A stretch of DNA of 64,000 bases from Oxalobacteraceae bacterium (GCA_025352145.1 JANXTY010000006.1:1-64000), one strand, 5' to 3'; counted from the first letter of the stretch, positions 1-7,625 are shown. Notes: generated by a model from the letters alone, not told the origin. Numbers and translations are program-made.

Positions 1-138
1 ACGATTGGTTCGAAATGGATGGTATCTACCGTGGAAACTCGCGAGCTAACTCGCTGGACTCAACCGCCGGATGCGGAAAACCGCATGTCCGGTGGTGTGG
101 GAGGGCTAACGGGCGCAATCCCGTTAGCTCGACCCGAT
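1..138 (+). mobile_element. Group II intron, 3' end only (domains V and VI)
   Basis: The DNA shows a 34-nt hairpin at 63–96 (stem CCGCCGGATGCGG, AAAA loop, CCGCATGTCCGG) that matches bacterial group II intron domain V, with a CGC in the catalytic-triad position. It is followed at 99–136 by a longer hairpin (GGGCTAACGGG pairing with CCCGTTAGCTC) with an unpaired A near its 3' foot, as in branch-point domain VI. The end ...CGACCCGAT at 138 is a typical 3' splice end. The reverse transcriptase/maturase gene and domains I–IV would lie before the window. The intron is followed at once by the right half of an attC-like site, which suggests it sits inside an integron recombination site. The CGC triad fits class C but does not prove it. 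Confidence 0.82.
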
Positions 139-179
139 CGCGCTCCGCGCTCCGGCTGCCCCTTACCTCCACGTTAAAT
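139..179 (+). other. attC1: right half of an integron recombination site
   Basis: The stretch CTTACCTCCACGTTAAAT resembles the L'–R' half of attC sites (usual form CTTAACTC..GCGTTRRRY). The R' box is GTTAAAT at 173–179. The six bases after the G (TTAAAT) are the exact complement of the R'' box of the next site (ATTTAA at 731), as expected for the two ends of one cassette. The left half is missing or separated by the group II intron. Confidence 0.6.
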
Positions 180-196
180 TTCATCAGCCGCCGCCA

Positions 197-225
197 TTGA
201 CATATAACTACATTGTAGTTACGAT
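197..225 (+). promoter_or_regulatory. Promoter and probable operator of the brnTA cassette
   Basis: A -35 box TTGACA (197–202) and a -10 box TACGAT (220–225) are spaced by 17 bp. Between them lies a perfect inverted repeat, TAACTACA-T-TGTAGTTA (205–221). BrnA-type antitoxins repress their own operon by binding an operator like this, so it is the likely target. The predicted start of transcription is within a base or two of the ATG at 233, so the mRNA may be leaderless. Confidence 0.65.
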
Positions 226-232
226 GTAATTT

Positions 233-515
233 ATGAGAGAAATCCATCTTGAGTGGGATAAGGCGAAAGCCACCGCAAATATAAAGAAGCACGGGGTGAG
301 CTTCGAGGAAGCGAAATCTGTGTTTGCCGATGAGCAAGCAAAGTTAATTGCTGACCCAGACCACTCGGAAGACGAGGAACGCTTCATTCTCTTGGGCTAT
401 ATCAACTTTGCGGCTTTTGGTGGTTTGTCATTGTTACCGCTCAGACGAAAGCGTCATCCGCATAATTTCCGCGCGTAAGGCCAATCGTCACGAAGCCGCT
501 TCTTACAGAAGGTAA
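233..515 (+). pseudogene. brnT: BrnT-family toxin, frameshifted
   Basis: The first ~62 codons encode a BrnT ribonuclease toxin (FEWD-like LEWDKAKATANIKKHGVSF, then DPDHSEDEERF). At about position 418 the frame changes: the open frame runs on to a nonsense tail ending at 478, while the next frame carries the true BrnT end (VVCHCYRSDESVIRIISARK, then ANRHEAASYRR) to a stop at 513–515. One extra base in the run TTTTGGTGG explains it. BrnT toxins end in the conserved IRIISAR segment, so the toxin is probably inactive unless this is a sequencing error or programmed frameshifting. The antitoxin gene starts 4 bp after the restored stop. The pair forms one integron cassette. Confidence 0.8.
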
Positions 516-519
516 AATC

Positions 520-729
520 ATGAGAGACGAATACGACTTTTCAAAATCTACTAAAAATCCCTATGCCTCCCAACTTAAGAAGCAAATTACCATTCGGTTG
601 GATGAAGAAAGTATCAACTACTTTAAATCCATATCAGAAGGCGTAGGCATTCCATATCAAAGCCTTATCAATCTGTATCTTCGTGATTGCGCAGCGTCAC
701 ATCGTAAGTTGAATCTCAAGTGGAAATGA
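520..729 (+). CDS. brnA: BrnA-family antitoxin
   Basis: This 69-residue protein is close to BrnA antitoxins of the ribbon-helix-helix (CopG-like) superfamily. The conserved core QLKKQITIRLDEESINYFK gives the DNA-binding strand and first helix, followed by GVGIPYQSLINLYLRDCA and the family ending HRKLNLKWK. BrnA binds BrnT and represses the operon promoter. Its gene is intact while the toxin upstream is frameshifted, an order of decay that is safe for the cell. It follows the toxin frame by 4 bp, as in intact brnTA operons, and is closed by attC2 directly after its stop. Confidence 0.88.
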   Translation: MRDEYDFSKSTKNPYASQLKKQITIRLDEESINYFKSISEGVGIPYQSLINLYLRDCAASHRKLNLKWK

Positions 730-730
730 A

Positions 731-787
731 ATTTAACAGGTCGTTCGACACAGACACGCAGGCGTGCCTGTCAACTCGGCGTGGGGC
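731..787 (+). other. attC2: integron recombination site after brnTA
   Basis: The site starts with R'' ATTTAAC (731–737), then an L''-like segment AGGTCGTTCGAC, a bulged stem (CACGC pairing with GCGTG, GACA with TGTC), an L'-like CAACTCGGC and R' GTGGGGC (781–787). R' differs from the GTTRRRY consensus at the third base. R'' exactly complements the TTAAAT start of its own cassette at 174. The cassette is therefore about 174–781. Confidence 0.62.
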
Positions 788-794
788 CTAAACA

Positions 795-1616
795 TTGCCA
801 CAGCGAAATCGAGCAATTCATCTCTTGGTAGCGCTGGGCCTGTTTCTTGGTCTTGGCGGGTGCACCTCCTTTCAGGCGGTGATGATAGCAATGCGCTCGA
901 CAGAGGGTTTTCTGGCCTCTCAGGAGGATCCCCGCGTCTTTTATGAGCCAGGAGCTGAAAACAGCGCCCACGTGATCAGCAGCGCTCTTCCCAGTTCCAT
1001 TGAGCGCGTCGAAGAGGCGCAATACGGCGTATTCGTGATCCCTGTGAAGGTTTATATTTGCGCGACAGTCAAAAGCTATGCGAGATTCACCGGACAGGAG
1101 AAGTCCGGGGGAGACACCACGGTTGCAAAGAAAATTTTTATTTCTCCTAAACCGGAAAATACGTCCCAACGACTTCCTTTCGTCCTAACTCACGAGCTGT
1201 CCCATCTCCATTTGGGGCAACGGTTGAATCTGTATCAATTCACGGGTCGTCCCACTTGGTTCACGGAAGGACTTGCGGTTTTTGTATCTGGAGGAGGCGG
1301 TGCGGAGAGCGTATCAGAGGCGGAGGCGGCGCGCTCCATCCTGGCGGGACAACACCTCGATCCAAACGACTCACACACGGTGTTTTCCCATGACACGGCG
1401 TCTCATTTCGACCTGCAGCCCCACATGTTCTACCGGCAGGCAGCCATGTTCATCGCATATTTGAAGGAAAAAAATCCAGATGGTTTCCGCCTATTTATAT
1501 CCGATGTGGAAAAAGGCAAGCTGTTCAAAACTGCCGTCGAGGACTCTTTCCGGACGGACCTTAATTCCATTTGGCACGGGTTTGTGAACAGCCTTAGCAA
1601 GGACCAAAAAAAATGA
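795..1616 (+). CDS. Lipoprotein zinc metallopeptidase of the HExxH–E type
   Basis: The reading frame begins with a TTG codon and encodes 273 residues. Residues 7–23 form a lipoprotein signal ending in the lipobox LGGC, so Cys23 is the likely lipidated residue and the protein should be anchored on the periplasmic side. HELSH at 133–137 is an HExxH zinc site, and Glu158 in WFTEGLAV, 21 residues later, fits as the third ligand, as in gluzincins. The substrate is unknown. It is the only gene of cassette 2, lying between attC2 and attC3, with no promoter of its own that I can see. I do not recognise the family. Confidence 0.72.
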   Translation: MPQRNRAIHLLVALGLFLGLGGCTSFQAVMIAMRSTEGFLASQEDPRVFYEPGAENSAHVISSALPSSIERVEEAQYGVFVIPVKVYICATVKSYARFTGQEKSGGDTTVAKKIFISPKPENTSQRLPFVLTHELSHLHLGQRLNLYQFTGRPTWFTEGLAVFVSGGGGAESVSEAEAARSILAGQHLDPNDSHTVFSHDTASHFDLQPHMFYRQAAMFIAYLKEKNPDGFRLFISDVEKGKLFKTAVEDSFRTDLNSIWHGFVNSLSKDQKK

Positions 1617-1617
1617 T

Positions 1618-1687
1618 CCCCCACCAAAGCGCTCCAGCGGATGCGGGCGATGGGGAAGCCCGCGCCGCTGAGCTTCATCATTAGGGC
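1618..1687 (+). other. attC3: integron recombination site
   Basis: R'' is CCCCCAC (1618–1624), followed by CAAAGCGCTCCAGCGGA, a stem GCGGGC / GCCCGC with an outer AGCGG / CCGCT stem and extra-helical bases, then TGAGCTTCATC and R' ATTAGGG (1680–1686). This is the classic attC layout. R'' complements five of the six bases that begin cassette 2 (TGGGGC at 782), including the non-consensus base. The conserved G of R' is an A here, which could weaken recombination. Confidence 0.72.
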
Positions 1688-1695
1688 ACTCGACA

Positions 1696-2076
1696 ATGCG
1701 CTACATCATTCCAATCATCTTTGTTGTCGCGACAGTGCTCTCTGGATGCCGTCATTCGGCTCCGATAGTTCACACCCAAACGCTAGCCCGGACTGTGGCA
1801 GCACCGCTACCCACCCGCAGTGTCGAAGCAAGCACGCTTACTTCAGAGCGTGATCCGAGTGTGCGTATCGAGTTACCCAAGCAAGTTCGTTATGTTGGAG
1901 CAGACCGCTGGATTCTTTATGGAATTGCAGATGCCGAGATCCATGTCTTCGTTGAGGCGGATGAACGAAAACACGTGAGGCGGCTTTACTGGATACAGTT
2001 TGAGGGCTACCTCCCAACCCGGCCTGAATTGAGCCGCACAGGCAGCTTAGAAAATTATCCCGGCTCAAAAATCTGA
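1696..2076 (+). CDS. Small lipoprotein, 3' end probably replaced by a CRISPR array
   Basis: This 126-residue frame starts with a lipoprotein signal peptide (lipobox LSGC, Cys18) and continues with a soluble domain containing DRWILYGIADAEIHVFVEAD and RRLYWIQFEGYLP. The domain looks as if it should continue after residue ~108, but the last ~18 codons are CRISPR repeat and spacer sequence (the repeat begins at 2026), so the native C-terminus is probably lost. It is the gene of cassette 3, which begins TTAGGG after attC3; no attC was found at its far end. The function is unknown. Confidence 0.55.
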   Translation: MRYIIPIIFVVATVLSGCRHSAPIVHTQTLARTVAAPLPTRSVEASTLTSERDPSVRIELPKQVRYVGADRWILYGIADAEIHVFVEADERKHVRRLYWIQFEGYLPTRPELSRTGSLENYPGSKI

Positions 2077-2174
2077 TATGCGACCGTTCGCTGCCGCACA
2101 GGCAGCTTAGAAATAGACAACACAATTTATATGCCGCCCTGGGCTGTTCACTGCCGCCACAGGCAGATAACCCC
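2026..2174 (+). CRISPR. Mini CRISPR array, type I-F (Ypest) repeats, two 32-bp spacers
   Basis: Three repeats are spaced with exact 60-bp periodicity. The middle repeat (2086–2113, 28 bp) begins GTTCGCTGCCG and ends GGCAGCTTAGAAA, one base from the Yersinia/I-F consensus as I know it. The first repeat (2026–2053) keeps the last 20 bases and has a degenerate 5' end. The third (2146–2174) begins GTTCACTGCCG, has one inserted C and a degenerate 3' end. The spacers are 2054–2085 and 2114–2145, both 32 bp, the standard I-F length. The palindrome GCCGCACAGGC would form the Cas6f hairpin. No cas gene is in the window, so the array is an orphan here. Orientation relative to a leader cannot be told. 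Confidence 0.85.
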
Positions 2175-2222
2175 ACATACTCAGACCTGCAAGCTCTGCG
2201 CTGCGTAATATCAGTCAACTAA

Positions 2223-2260
2223 CTCAGCTCACTCAACTAAGCTTAGTTGAGTGAGCTGAG
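2223..2260. repeat. Perfect 38-bp palindrome
   Basis: The arm CTCAGCTCACTCAACTAAG (2223–2241) is followed directly by its exact reverse complement (2242–2260), centred on AAGCTT. No run of T follows, so it is a poor intrinsic terminator as it stands. It lies between the CRISPR array and the conserved permease gene, at the border of the accessory region. The short motif AACTAACTCAGCTCACTCAACTAA around it also has internal near-repeats. Confidence 0.9.
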
Positions 2261-2323
2261 AATGCAGCGGGAAATTGCTGGCTGGCTTAGACTGTCTTTT
2301 CTTTCTTTCTGAATCTACTCCTC

Positions 2324-4825
2324 ATGTTTCTTCAATCGTTAAGAATGACACTGCGCGATTGGCGCGCTGGCGAATTATATTTTTTGGTGATTGCGCTCGT
2401 GATTGCGGTGGCGGCATTGTCTTCCGTGGGATTTTTTGTTGACCGGATGCGCACTGGGTTGAGTCGGGATGCGCTCCAGTTGCTGGGTGCCGATCTGGTC
2501 ATCAATGCAGATCAGGCGTTGCCGGGATCATGGCAGGTTGAAGCGCAGAAACGTGGATTGACATTAGCCAACACGGTGGTGTTCCCCAGCATGGCGTTGG
2601 CGGGTGAGGGCGATAAGGCAATTTCACAATTGGCCTCAATTAAAGCCGTATCTTCGCACTATCCTTTACGCGGCAGCCTTAAAACTACCGCACAGTCCGA
2701 TGGTCAAGGGAGCGTCACCCATGATATTCCTGACGCTGGGTCGGTCTGGGTGGATGCCAATATATTGTCGGCTTTGAACGTCCACCTGGGCGATGTCTTG
2801 CAACTGGGGGACAAGACATTCAAGATTATGAGAGTGATTGTCGATGAGCCGGATCGTGGCGCTGGGTTCATTAATTTTGCACCGCGCGTGATGCTTGCGC
2901 TTGACGATCTTCCCGCCACCAAGTTGATACAGGATGGTTCGCGTGTGACTTACCGTTTGTTGGTTGCCGCTACACCGGCCGATGTGGCTGCATTCCAGAC
3001 ATGGGTCATGGCTAGAATAGCGGCCGACAATATCAAGGGTGTGCGGTTGGAGTCGCTTGAATCGGGGCGGCCGGAGATGCGTGCAACACTTGATCGTGCC
3101 GAACAATTTCTTTCATTGGTGGGTTTATTGTCGGCGATGTTGGCAGCGGTTGCCGTAGCGATGGCGGCGCGCCGTTTCATGTTGCGCCATATCGATGCTT
3201 GCGCGATTTTACGTTGCCTTGGGCTAACCCAATATGAAGTGACGATTCTGTACCTGGTCGAATTTTTAGCAATAGGGTTGATAGGAAGCGTACTGGGTGC
3301 CATGCTGGGATTTAGCGCCCATTTCGTTTTGCTCAAATGGTTGGGGAGTTTTGTATCGAGCGACTTGCCTTCTGCGACTTTTCGTCCTGCTTTGCAAGGC
3401 ATTGCAACGGGTTTGGTACTTTTGGTGGGTTTTGCTGTGCCGCCGATTTTGCAGCTGCGCAATGTGTCACACAACCGTGTCATCCGACGTGAGCAAGAGG
3501 CGCCTCGTCCCTTGACGTTAGTGACCTATGGTTTGAGTATTGCGGTATTCGTGGGGCTTTTATTGTGGCAGACAGGCGACCTCGCATTAAGTTGGATGAC
3601 AGCGGCTGGCTTTCTGGGGAGCTTTGTGGTTTTTGCAGGGGTGGGCTGGCTTTGTGTGAAGTCGTTGCAATTAGTGCGTGGTGCGATCAATCATTCGAGC
3701 TGGCGTTTTGCGATTACGTCTTTGCAGCGGCGTCCCGGCGCCAGCGTGGTGCAAATTGTTGCATTGGCTTTGGGTTTGATGGCTTTACTGTTGCTAACCG
3801 TGGTACGTACTGATTTGGTAGGAGCGTGGCGTCAGTCGACACCACGGGATGCACCCAACCGTTTTGTTATTAATATTCAGCCTGATCAAAAGACGGATAT
3901 CGAAACCCGTCTGGCGCAAAATAATATCCCCAATGTGCAATTGTTTCCCATGATACGAGGCCGTTTGATTAGGGTGAATGGCAAGCCGATTTCCGCTGGC
4001 ACTTATCAGGATGAACGTGCCAGACGCCTGGCGGAACGGGAGTTCAATTTATCGTATATGCGAGATTTGCCGGGTGCCAATCGGGTGACGCAAGGTCGTT
4101 GGTTTGGAGAGAAAAATGCAGAAGCATCGCTAGAAATGGGCATTGCGAAAACGCTTAATATTAGACTGGGGGACAGGGTGTCTTTTGATGTCGCCGGTCA
4201 GATAGTCGACGTACCCGTGACGAGTTTTCGCAAACTCGATTGGGGTTCGATGCGCATTAATTTTTTCGTGATCATTAGCCCTGCCGCACTACGTGAATTA
4301 CCGCAAACATGGATTACAGCTTTTCATCTTCCTGATCAGAAAAGCGGTTTTGTTAACGCGTTGACACGGGATTTCCCGAACCTGACGGTGGTAGATGTGG
4401 ATAGTGTTCTTAGACAAATTCAAGCGGTGGTAGATCAGGTTATTGCGGCGGTACAGTTTCTATTTTTATTTACGCTGGTGTCCGGTGTGCTGGTGTTGTA
4501 CGCGGCCTTACTCGGTTCCCAGGACGAACGCATGAGAGAAGCGGCTTTGTTACGCGCATTGGGCGCAACGCGCAGGCAGTTGTCGCACGCGCAGTGGATT
4601 GAGTACGCTCTGGTGGGGGCTGTTGCAGGATTTCTGGCCGCGAGCGGCGCAGCTGCCGTGGGTTGGGTACTGGCTAAATACGTATTTCATTTCGAATGGG
4701 TATTTGACCCCACAGTATGGCTCGCAGGCTTGGTAGCGGGAGCCAGTTGCGCTATCGCTGGCGGGTGGTTTGGATTGCGTCATGTGTTGAATACGCCGCC
4801 TCTGCAAACGTTGAGGGAAGCTTGA
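2324..4825 (+). CDS. FtsX-family ABC transporter permease (YbbP-like)
   Basis: This 833-residue inner-membrane protein has an N-terminal transmembrane helix (about residues 18–38), a large periplasmic MacB-like domain, a first FtsX domain with three helices (about 255–380), further helices at about 395–490, a second periplasmic domain, and a C-terminal FtsX domain (about 715–830) containing the coupling segment RMREAALLRALGATRRQL. The length and double-module layout fit the YbbP family, which works with a separate ATPase (YbbA/LolD type) in export or lipid/lipoprotein handling. No ATPase gene is adjacent. The gene is convergent with recJ, 35 bp from its end. Confidence 0.85.
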   Translation: MFLQSLRMTLRDWRAGELYFLVIALVIAVAALSSVGFFVDRMRTGLSRDALQLLGADLVINADQALPGSWQVEAQKRGLTLANTVVFPSMALAGEGDKAISQLASIKAVSSHYPLRGSLKTTAQSDGQGSVTHDIPDAGSVWVDANILSALNVHLGDVLQLGDKTFKIMRVIVDEPDRGAGFINFAPRVMLALDDLPATKLIQDGSRVTYRLLVAATPADVAAFQTWVMARIAADNIKGVRLESLESGRPEMRATLDRAEQFLSLVGLLSAMLAAVAVAMAARRFMLRHIDACAILRCLGLTQYEVTILYLVEFLAIGLIGSVLGAMLGFSAHFVLLKWLGSFVSSDLPSATFRPALQGIATGLVLLVGFAVPPILQLRNVSHNRVIRREQEAPRPLTLVTYGLSIAVFVGLLLWQTGDLALSWMTAAGFLGSFVVFAGVGWLCVKSLQLVRGAINHSSWRFAITSLQRRPGASVVQIVALALGLMALLLLTVVRTDLVGAWRQSTPRDAPNRFVINIQPDQKTDIETRLAQNNIPNVQLFPMIRGRLIRVNGKPISAGTYQDERARRLAEREFNLSYMRDLPGANRVTQGRWFGEKNAEASLEMGIAKTLNIRLGDRVSFDVAGQIVDVPVTSFRKLDWGSMRINFFVIISPAALRELPQTWITAFHLPDQKSGFVNALTRDFPNLTVVDVDSVLRQIQAVVDQVIAAVQFLFLFTLVSGVLVLYAALLGSQDERMREAALLRALGATRRQLSHAQWIEYALVGAVAGFLAASGAAAVGWVLAKYVFHFEWVFDPTVWLAGLVAGASCAIAGGWFGLRHVLNTPPLQTLREA

Positions 4826-4860
4826 ACCCAGATTTTCCCTTAGACCGCTGCCACGTTATG

Positions 4861-6555
4861 TTAGGCCGGCTCGGCATGTTCCACCAAGAGTTGCACTCGC
4901 GTTACGCCGTTGTATTCATTGGCGTCGAGTCGGAATGCCACTCTCGTCATGTCAGGTAAGGAGTCGGTATGTCCGAACCAGATGGCGTCATAGCGCAAGC
5001 CATTTTTTTCCAGTTGCAATTTCAAATGGCGCTCTTTTAATACGCGCTGGTTCATCACGCGAAACTCATCGCAAAACACCGGTGGCGCAAAGCCTTGCCC
5101 CCATACTTGGGCATCGATCAATTCGATAAATTGGGTCGTGTAAAAAGCATCTTCCAGCGGACCGTCGGTTTCTATTACGCGTTCCAACTGGTTTTTACTG
5201 AGCCAGTCGCGGCCGATTTTTTCGAATGCGGCAGCAAAAGCATCGAAGGCTTCGGCGCGGATTGTCAAGCCCGCCGCCATTGCGTGTCCGCCGAATTTGT
5301 CGATCAAGGTCGGCGCGTGTTTGGACACCAGATCAAGGGCATCGCGCAGGTGAAAACCGGGGATGGAGCGGCCGGAACCCTTGATCCAGCCATCGGCTCC
5401 GGGTGCAAAAGTAATAGTGGGGCGGTAGAATTTTTCTTTCAGGCGTGAGGCGACGATGCCGATGACGCCCTGATGCCAGGACGCATCGAAGACGCTGATG
5501 GTGCTGCTCTCTTGCGGTTGAAAATCGTCCAGGTGGAGCAGGGCTGTGTCTTGCATGTCGGCTTCGATTTCGCGCCGCTTGAGGTTGATTTCATTGAGCT
5601 GCTGGGCGATGGCCCAGGCGCGGCCTTCATCGTCGGTGGTCAGACATTCGATGCCGAGCGACATGTCTTCCAGGCGACCTGCCGCATTCAGGCGCGGGCC
5701 GACGGCAAAGCCAAGGTCGAAGGGAGAGGCGCGCCGTGCTTCGCGTCCGGCTACGCGGAACAGCGCGGCGATACCGGCGTGCATGTGCCCGGATCGCATA
5801 CGCTTGAGTCCTTGCGCTACCAGGATGCGGTTGTTGGTGTCGAGCTTGACCACATCGGCCACGGTGCCCAGCGCCACCAGGTCGAGCAGGCTGTCGAGTT
5901 TGGGCTGAGTCTGGATGTCGAAGATGCCGCGCTGGCGCATTTCTGCACGCAAAGCCAGCAGGACATAAAACATGACGCCTACGCCAGCCAGATGTTTGCT
6001 GGGAAAGCCGCACGCCGGTTGATTCGGATTGACGATGACGCGGGCAGCGGGCAGCGTGTCCGACGGTAAATGATGGTCGGTGACAACGACTTCAATGCCG
6101 CGTCGATTGGCTTCTGCCACGCCGTCGATACTGGCTATGCCATTATCGACGGTGATAATGATGTCGGGCGATTTTTCCTTTTGCGTGAGGGCGACGATTT
6201 CCGGCGTTAGACCATAGCCATATTCAAATCGGTTCGGCACGATGTAATCGACTTGCGCGCCCATTGCACGCAGGCCGCGCAGAGCAACAGCGCAAGCAGT
6301 GGCGCCGTCACAGTCGTAATCGGCGACGATGACGAACTTTTTTTTGGCCGCGATGGCATCAGCGAGGAATCGGGCGGCGGCATCGATATGCAATAAACCC
6401 GAGGGGGCAATGAGCGCATTCAACTCGCTGGAAAGCTCTTGGATACTGGTCAGGCCGCGTGCGGCAAACAGGCGGGCCAACACAGGATGCACGCCACCTT
6501 GGCGCAGCATTTCAGATACGCGGAATGGGGTGGGGCGGGTAGCGATGCGTGTCAT
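4861..6555 (-). CDS. recJ: Single-stranded-DNA-specific 5'-3' exonuclease RecJ
   Basis: RecJ degrades single-stranded DNA 5'-3' in recombination, mismatch and base-excision repair. The protein (564 residues from ATG 6555) shows the DHH-family motifs in order: VIVADYDCDGATA, the VTDHH motif, AGVGVMFYVL, and the DHHA1 motif GGHAMAAG near residue 440, followed by the OB-like C-terminal domain. The frame is open for 62 more codons upstream, but the ATG at 6555 gives the normal RecJ N-terminus (MTRIATRPTPF) and overlaps the stop of the preceding gene as ATGA, so translation is probably coupled to it. Confidence 0.95.
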   Translation of the reverse strand: MTRIATRPTPFRVSEMLRQGGVHPVLARLFAARGLTSIQELSSELNALIAPSGLLHIDAAARFLADAIAAKKKFVIVADYDCDGATACAVALRGLRAMGAQVDYIVPNRFEYGYGLTPEIVALTQKEKSPDIIITVDNGIASIDGVAEANRRGIEVVVTDHHLPSDTLPAARVIVNPNQPACGFPSKHLAGVGVMFYVLLALRAEMRQRGIFDIQTQPKLDSLLDLVALGTVADVVKLDTNNRILVAQGLKRMRSGHMHAGIAALFRVAGREARRASPFDLGFAVGPRLNAAGRLEDMSLGIECLTTDDEGRAWAIAQQLNEINLKRREIEADMQDTALLHLDDFQPQESSTISVFDASWHQGVIGIVASRLKEKFYRPTITFAPGADGWIKGSGRSIPGFHLRDALDLVSKHAPTLIDKFGGHAMAAGLTIRAEAFDAFAAAFEKIGRDWLSKNQLERVIETDGPLEDAFYTTQFIELIDAQVWGQGFAPPVFCDEFRVMNQRVLKERHLKLQLEKNGLRYDAIWFGHTDSLPDMTRVAFRLDANEYNGVTRVQLLVEHAEPA

Positions 6556-7625
6556 GGTCGTAGCCTTGCCAGTGTTGGTTTGATCCAGAATTTGCGGAGG
6601 GAATTTTTGGTGATGGAAAAGTCGGATACGCCTGTGCTGTGAGTGAGGATCAGCGATAGTTGATCGATTCCCCCGGCTTTGATGGCGGCCAGTAAAGGCA
6701 GGAACCACTCGCTCTCTAGCCGGTGCATTTGCGCCAACCATTCGGACCAGTCGTTGGCTAATCCCGGCACGATCAATTGATCGAGAATGAGCAAGCCATG
6801 CTTTGCTGGTGTTGCGATCACGTCGGATGCGTTGCCATCTTGCAGATTGTGCGGGTGTTTTGCGAGCGCACTGTGCCAGCCAGCCAGGTTGAATGTGGTG
6901 TCATAGGGATTTTCTTCTGCATTCTTTTTTGCACTTGATACATCGGTGTCCAACAACGTTGCAGCACCCCATAACCATAGGGAATTAATCGTTTTTAGTC
7001 CGTGTGCTTCCCGCATTTCGTTGACCGGATGCACATGCCATCGCATTTGCACTTCGTTTTGTAGCTTACGCCAATGCAATGCGAGATCGCCTTTTGCCAT
7101 CCAGATATCGATGTTGTGGCCACATGCCGCATCGGGGGTAGCGGTGTCGAATTGGGCCCAATCGTTGGCTTGCACAAACCAGGTTTGCGCGTCCCCATAG
7201 ATCAATTCTTTTCCGACCTCATGGAAATAGGGTTGGGCTGTGTTGAATAAAGCACGGGCATCGGTCTCTTGCACCATCAATTGTCGCTGATCGGTGAGTA
7301 TCAAATGGTCGCGTGCAACATGGATATGCACGGGATTGAGGACAAACCATGTGCCAGCGGAGGGGCGAAGACCGAGTGCGTGCATGGCCGCGATCGCCAG
7401 TTGGGGGCTACAGGAGGTGGGGACATTGCTGGCAAGGCCGAACTGAAAGGCAAGTCGACGTTCGTGTGGCAATGCGGCCGAGAAATCGTCCCCTGTTGTT
7501 GGCGTAGAAAACGTTGAACGAGCAATGAGCGTGGAAAAAGAGGGCATTTCCAGTACCCGTAACAGATCGGCAGCCATAGCTGCAGGTGGCAGGCCGAAGG
7601 GTAAGAGAATTTGAAGATGCGTCAT
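6552..7625 (-). CDS. RpfE/COG4255-type protein upstream of recJ
   Basis: This 357-residue cytoplasmic protein has no signal peptide or clear membrane helix. Its start MTHLQILLPFGLPPA and a C-terminal part with DWSEWLAQMHRLESEWFLPLLAAIKAG match what I recall of the RpfE-like family, which is encoded beside recJ in Xanthomonas rpf clusters and in many Burkholderiales and is sometimes labelled phosphoglycerate mutase-like. No catalytic motif can be named with confidence. Its stop overlaps the recJ start by four bases (ATGA), so the two genes form one operon. The function is not established. Confidence 0.6.
   Translation of the reverse strand: MTHLQILLPFGLPPAAMAADLLRVLEMPSFSTLIARSTFSTPTTGDDFSAALPHERRLAFQFGLASNVPTSCSPQLAIAAMHALGLRPSAGTWFVLNPVHIHVARDHLILTDQRQLMVQETDARALFNTAQPYFHEVGKELIYGDAQTWFVQANDWAQFDTATPDAACGHNIDIWMAKGDLALHWRKLQNEVQMRWHVHPVNEMREAHGLKTINSLWLWGAATLLDTDVSSAKKNAEENPYDTTFNLAGWHSALAKHPHNLQDGNASDVIATPAKHGLLILDQLIVPGLANDWSEWLAQMHRLESEWFLPLLAAIKAGGIDQLSLILTHSTGVSDFSITKNSLRKFWIKPTLARLRP

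Noticed and set aside
26-337. Open frames on both strands over the first 340 bp
   Set aside because: They run through intron domains V/VI and the brnT promoter and have no protein features.
2170-2330. A fourth attC site to close cassette 3
   Set aside because: No sequence complementary to the cassette start TTAGGG and no attC-like stem was found; the palindrome at 2223 is too perfect and lacks R boxes.
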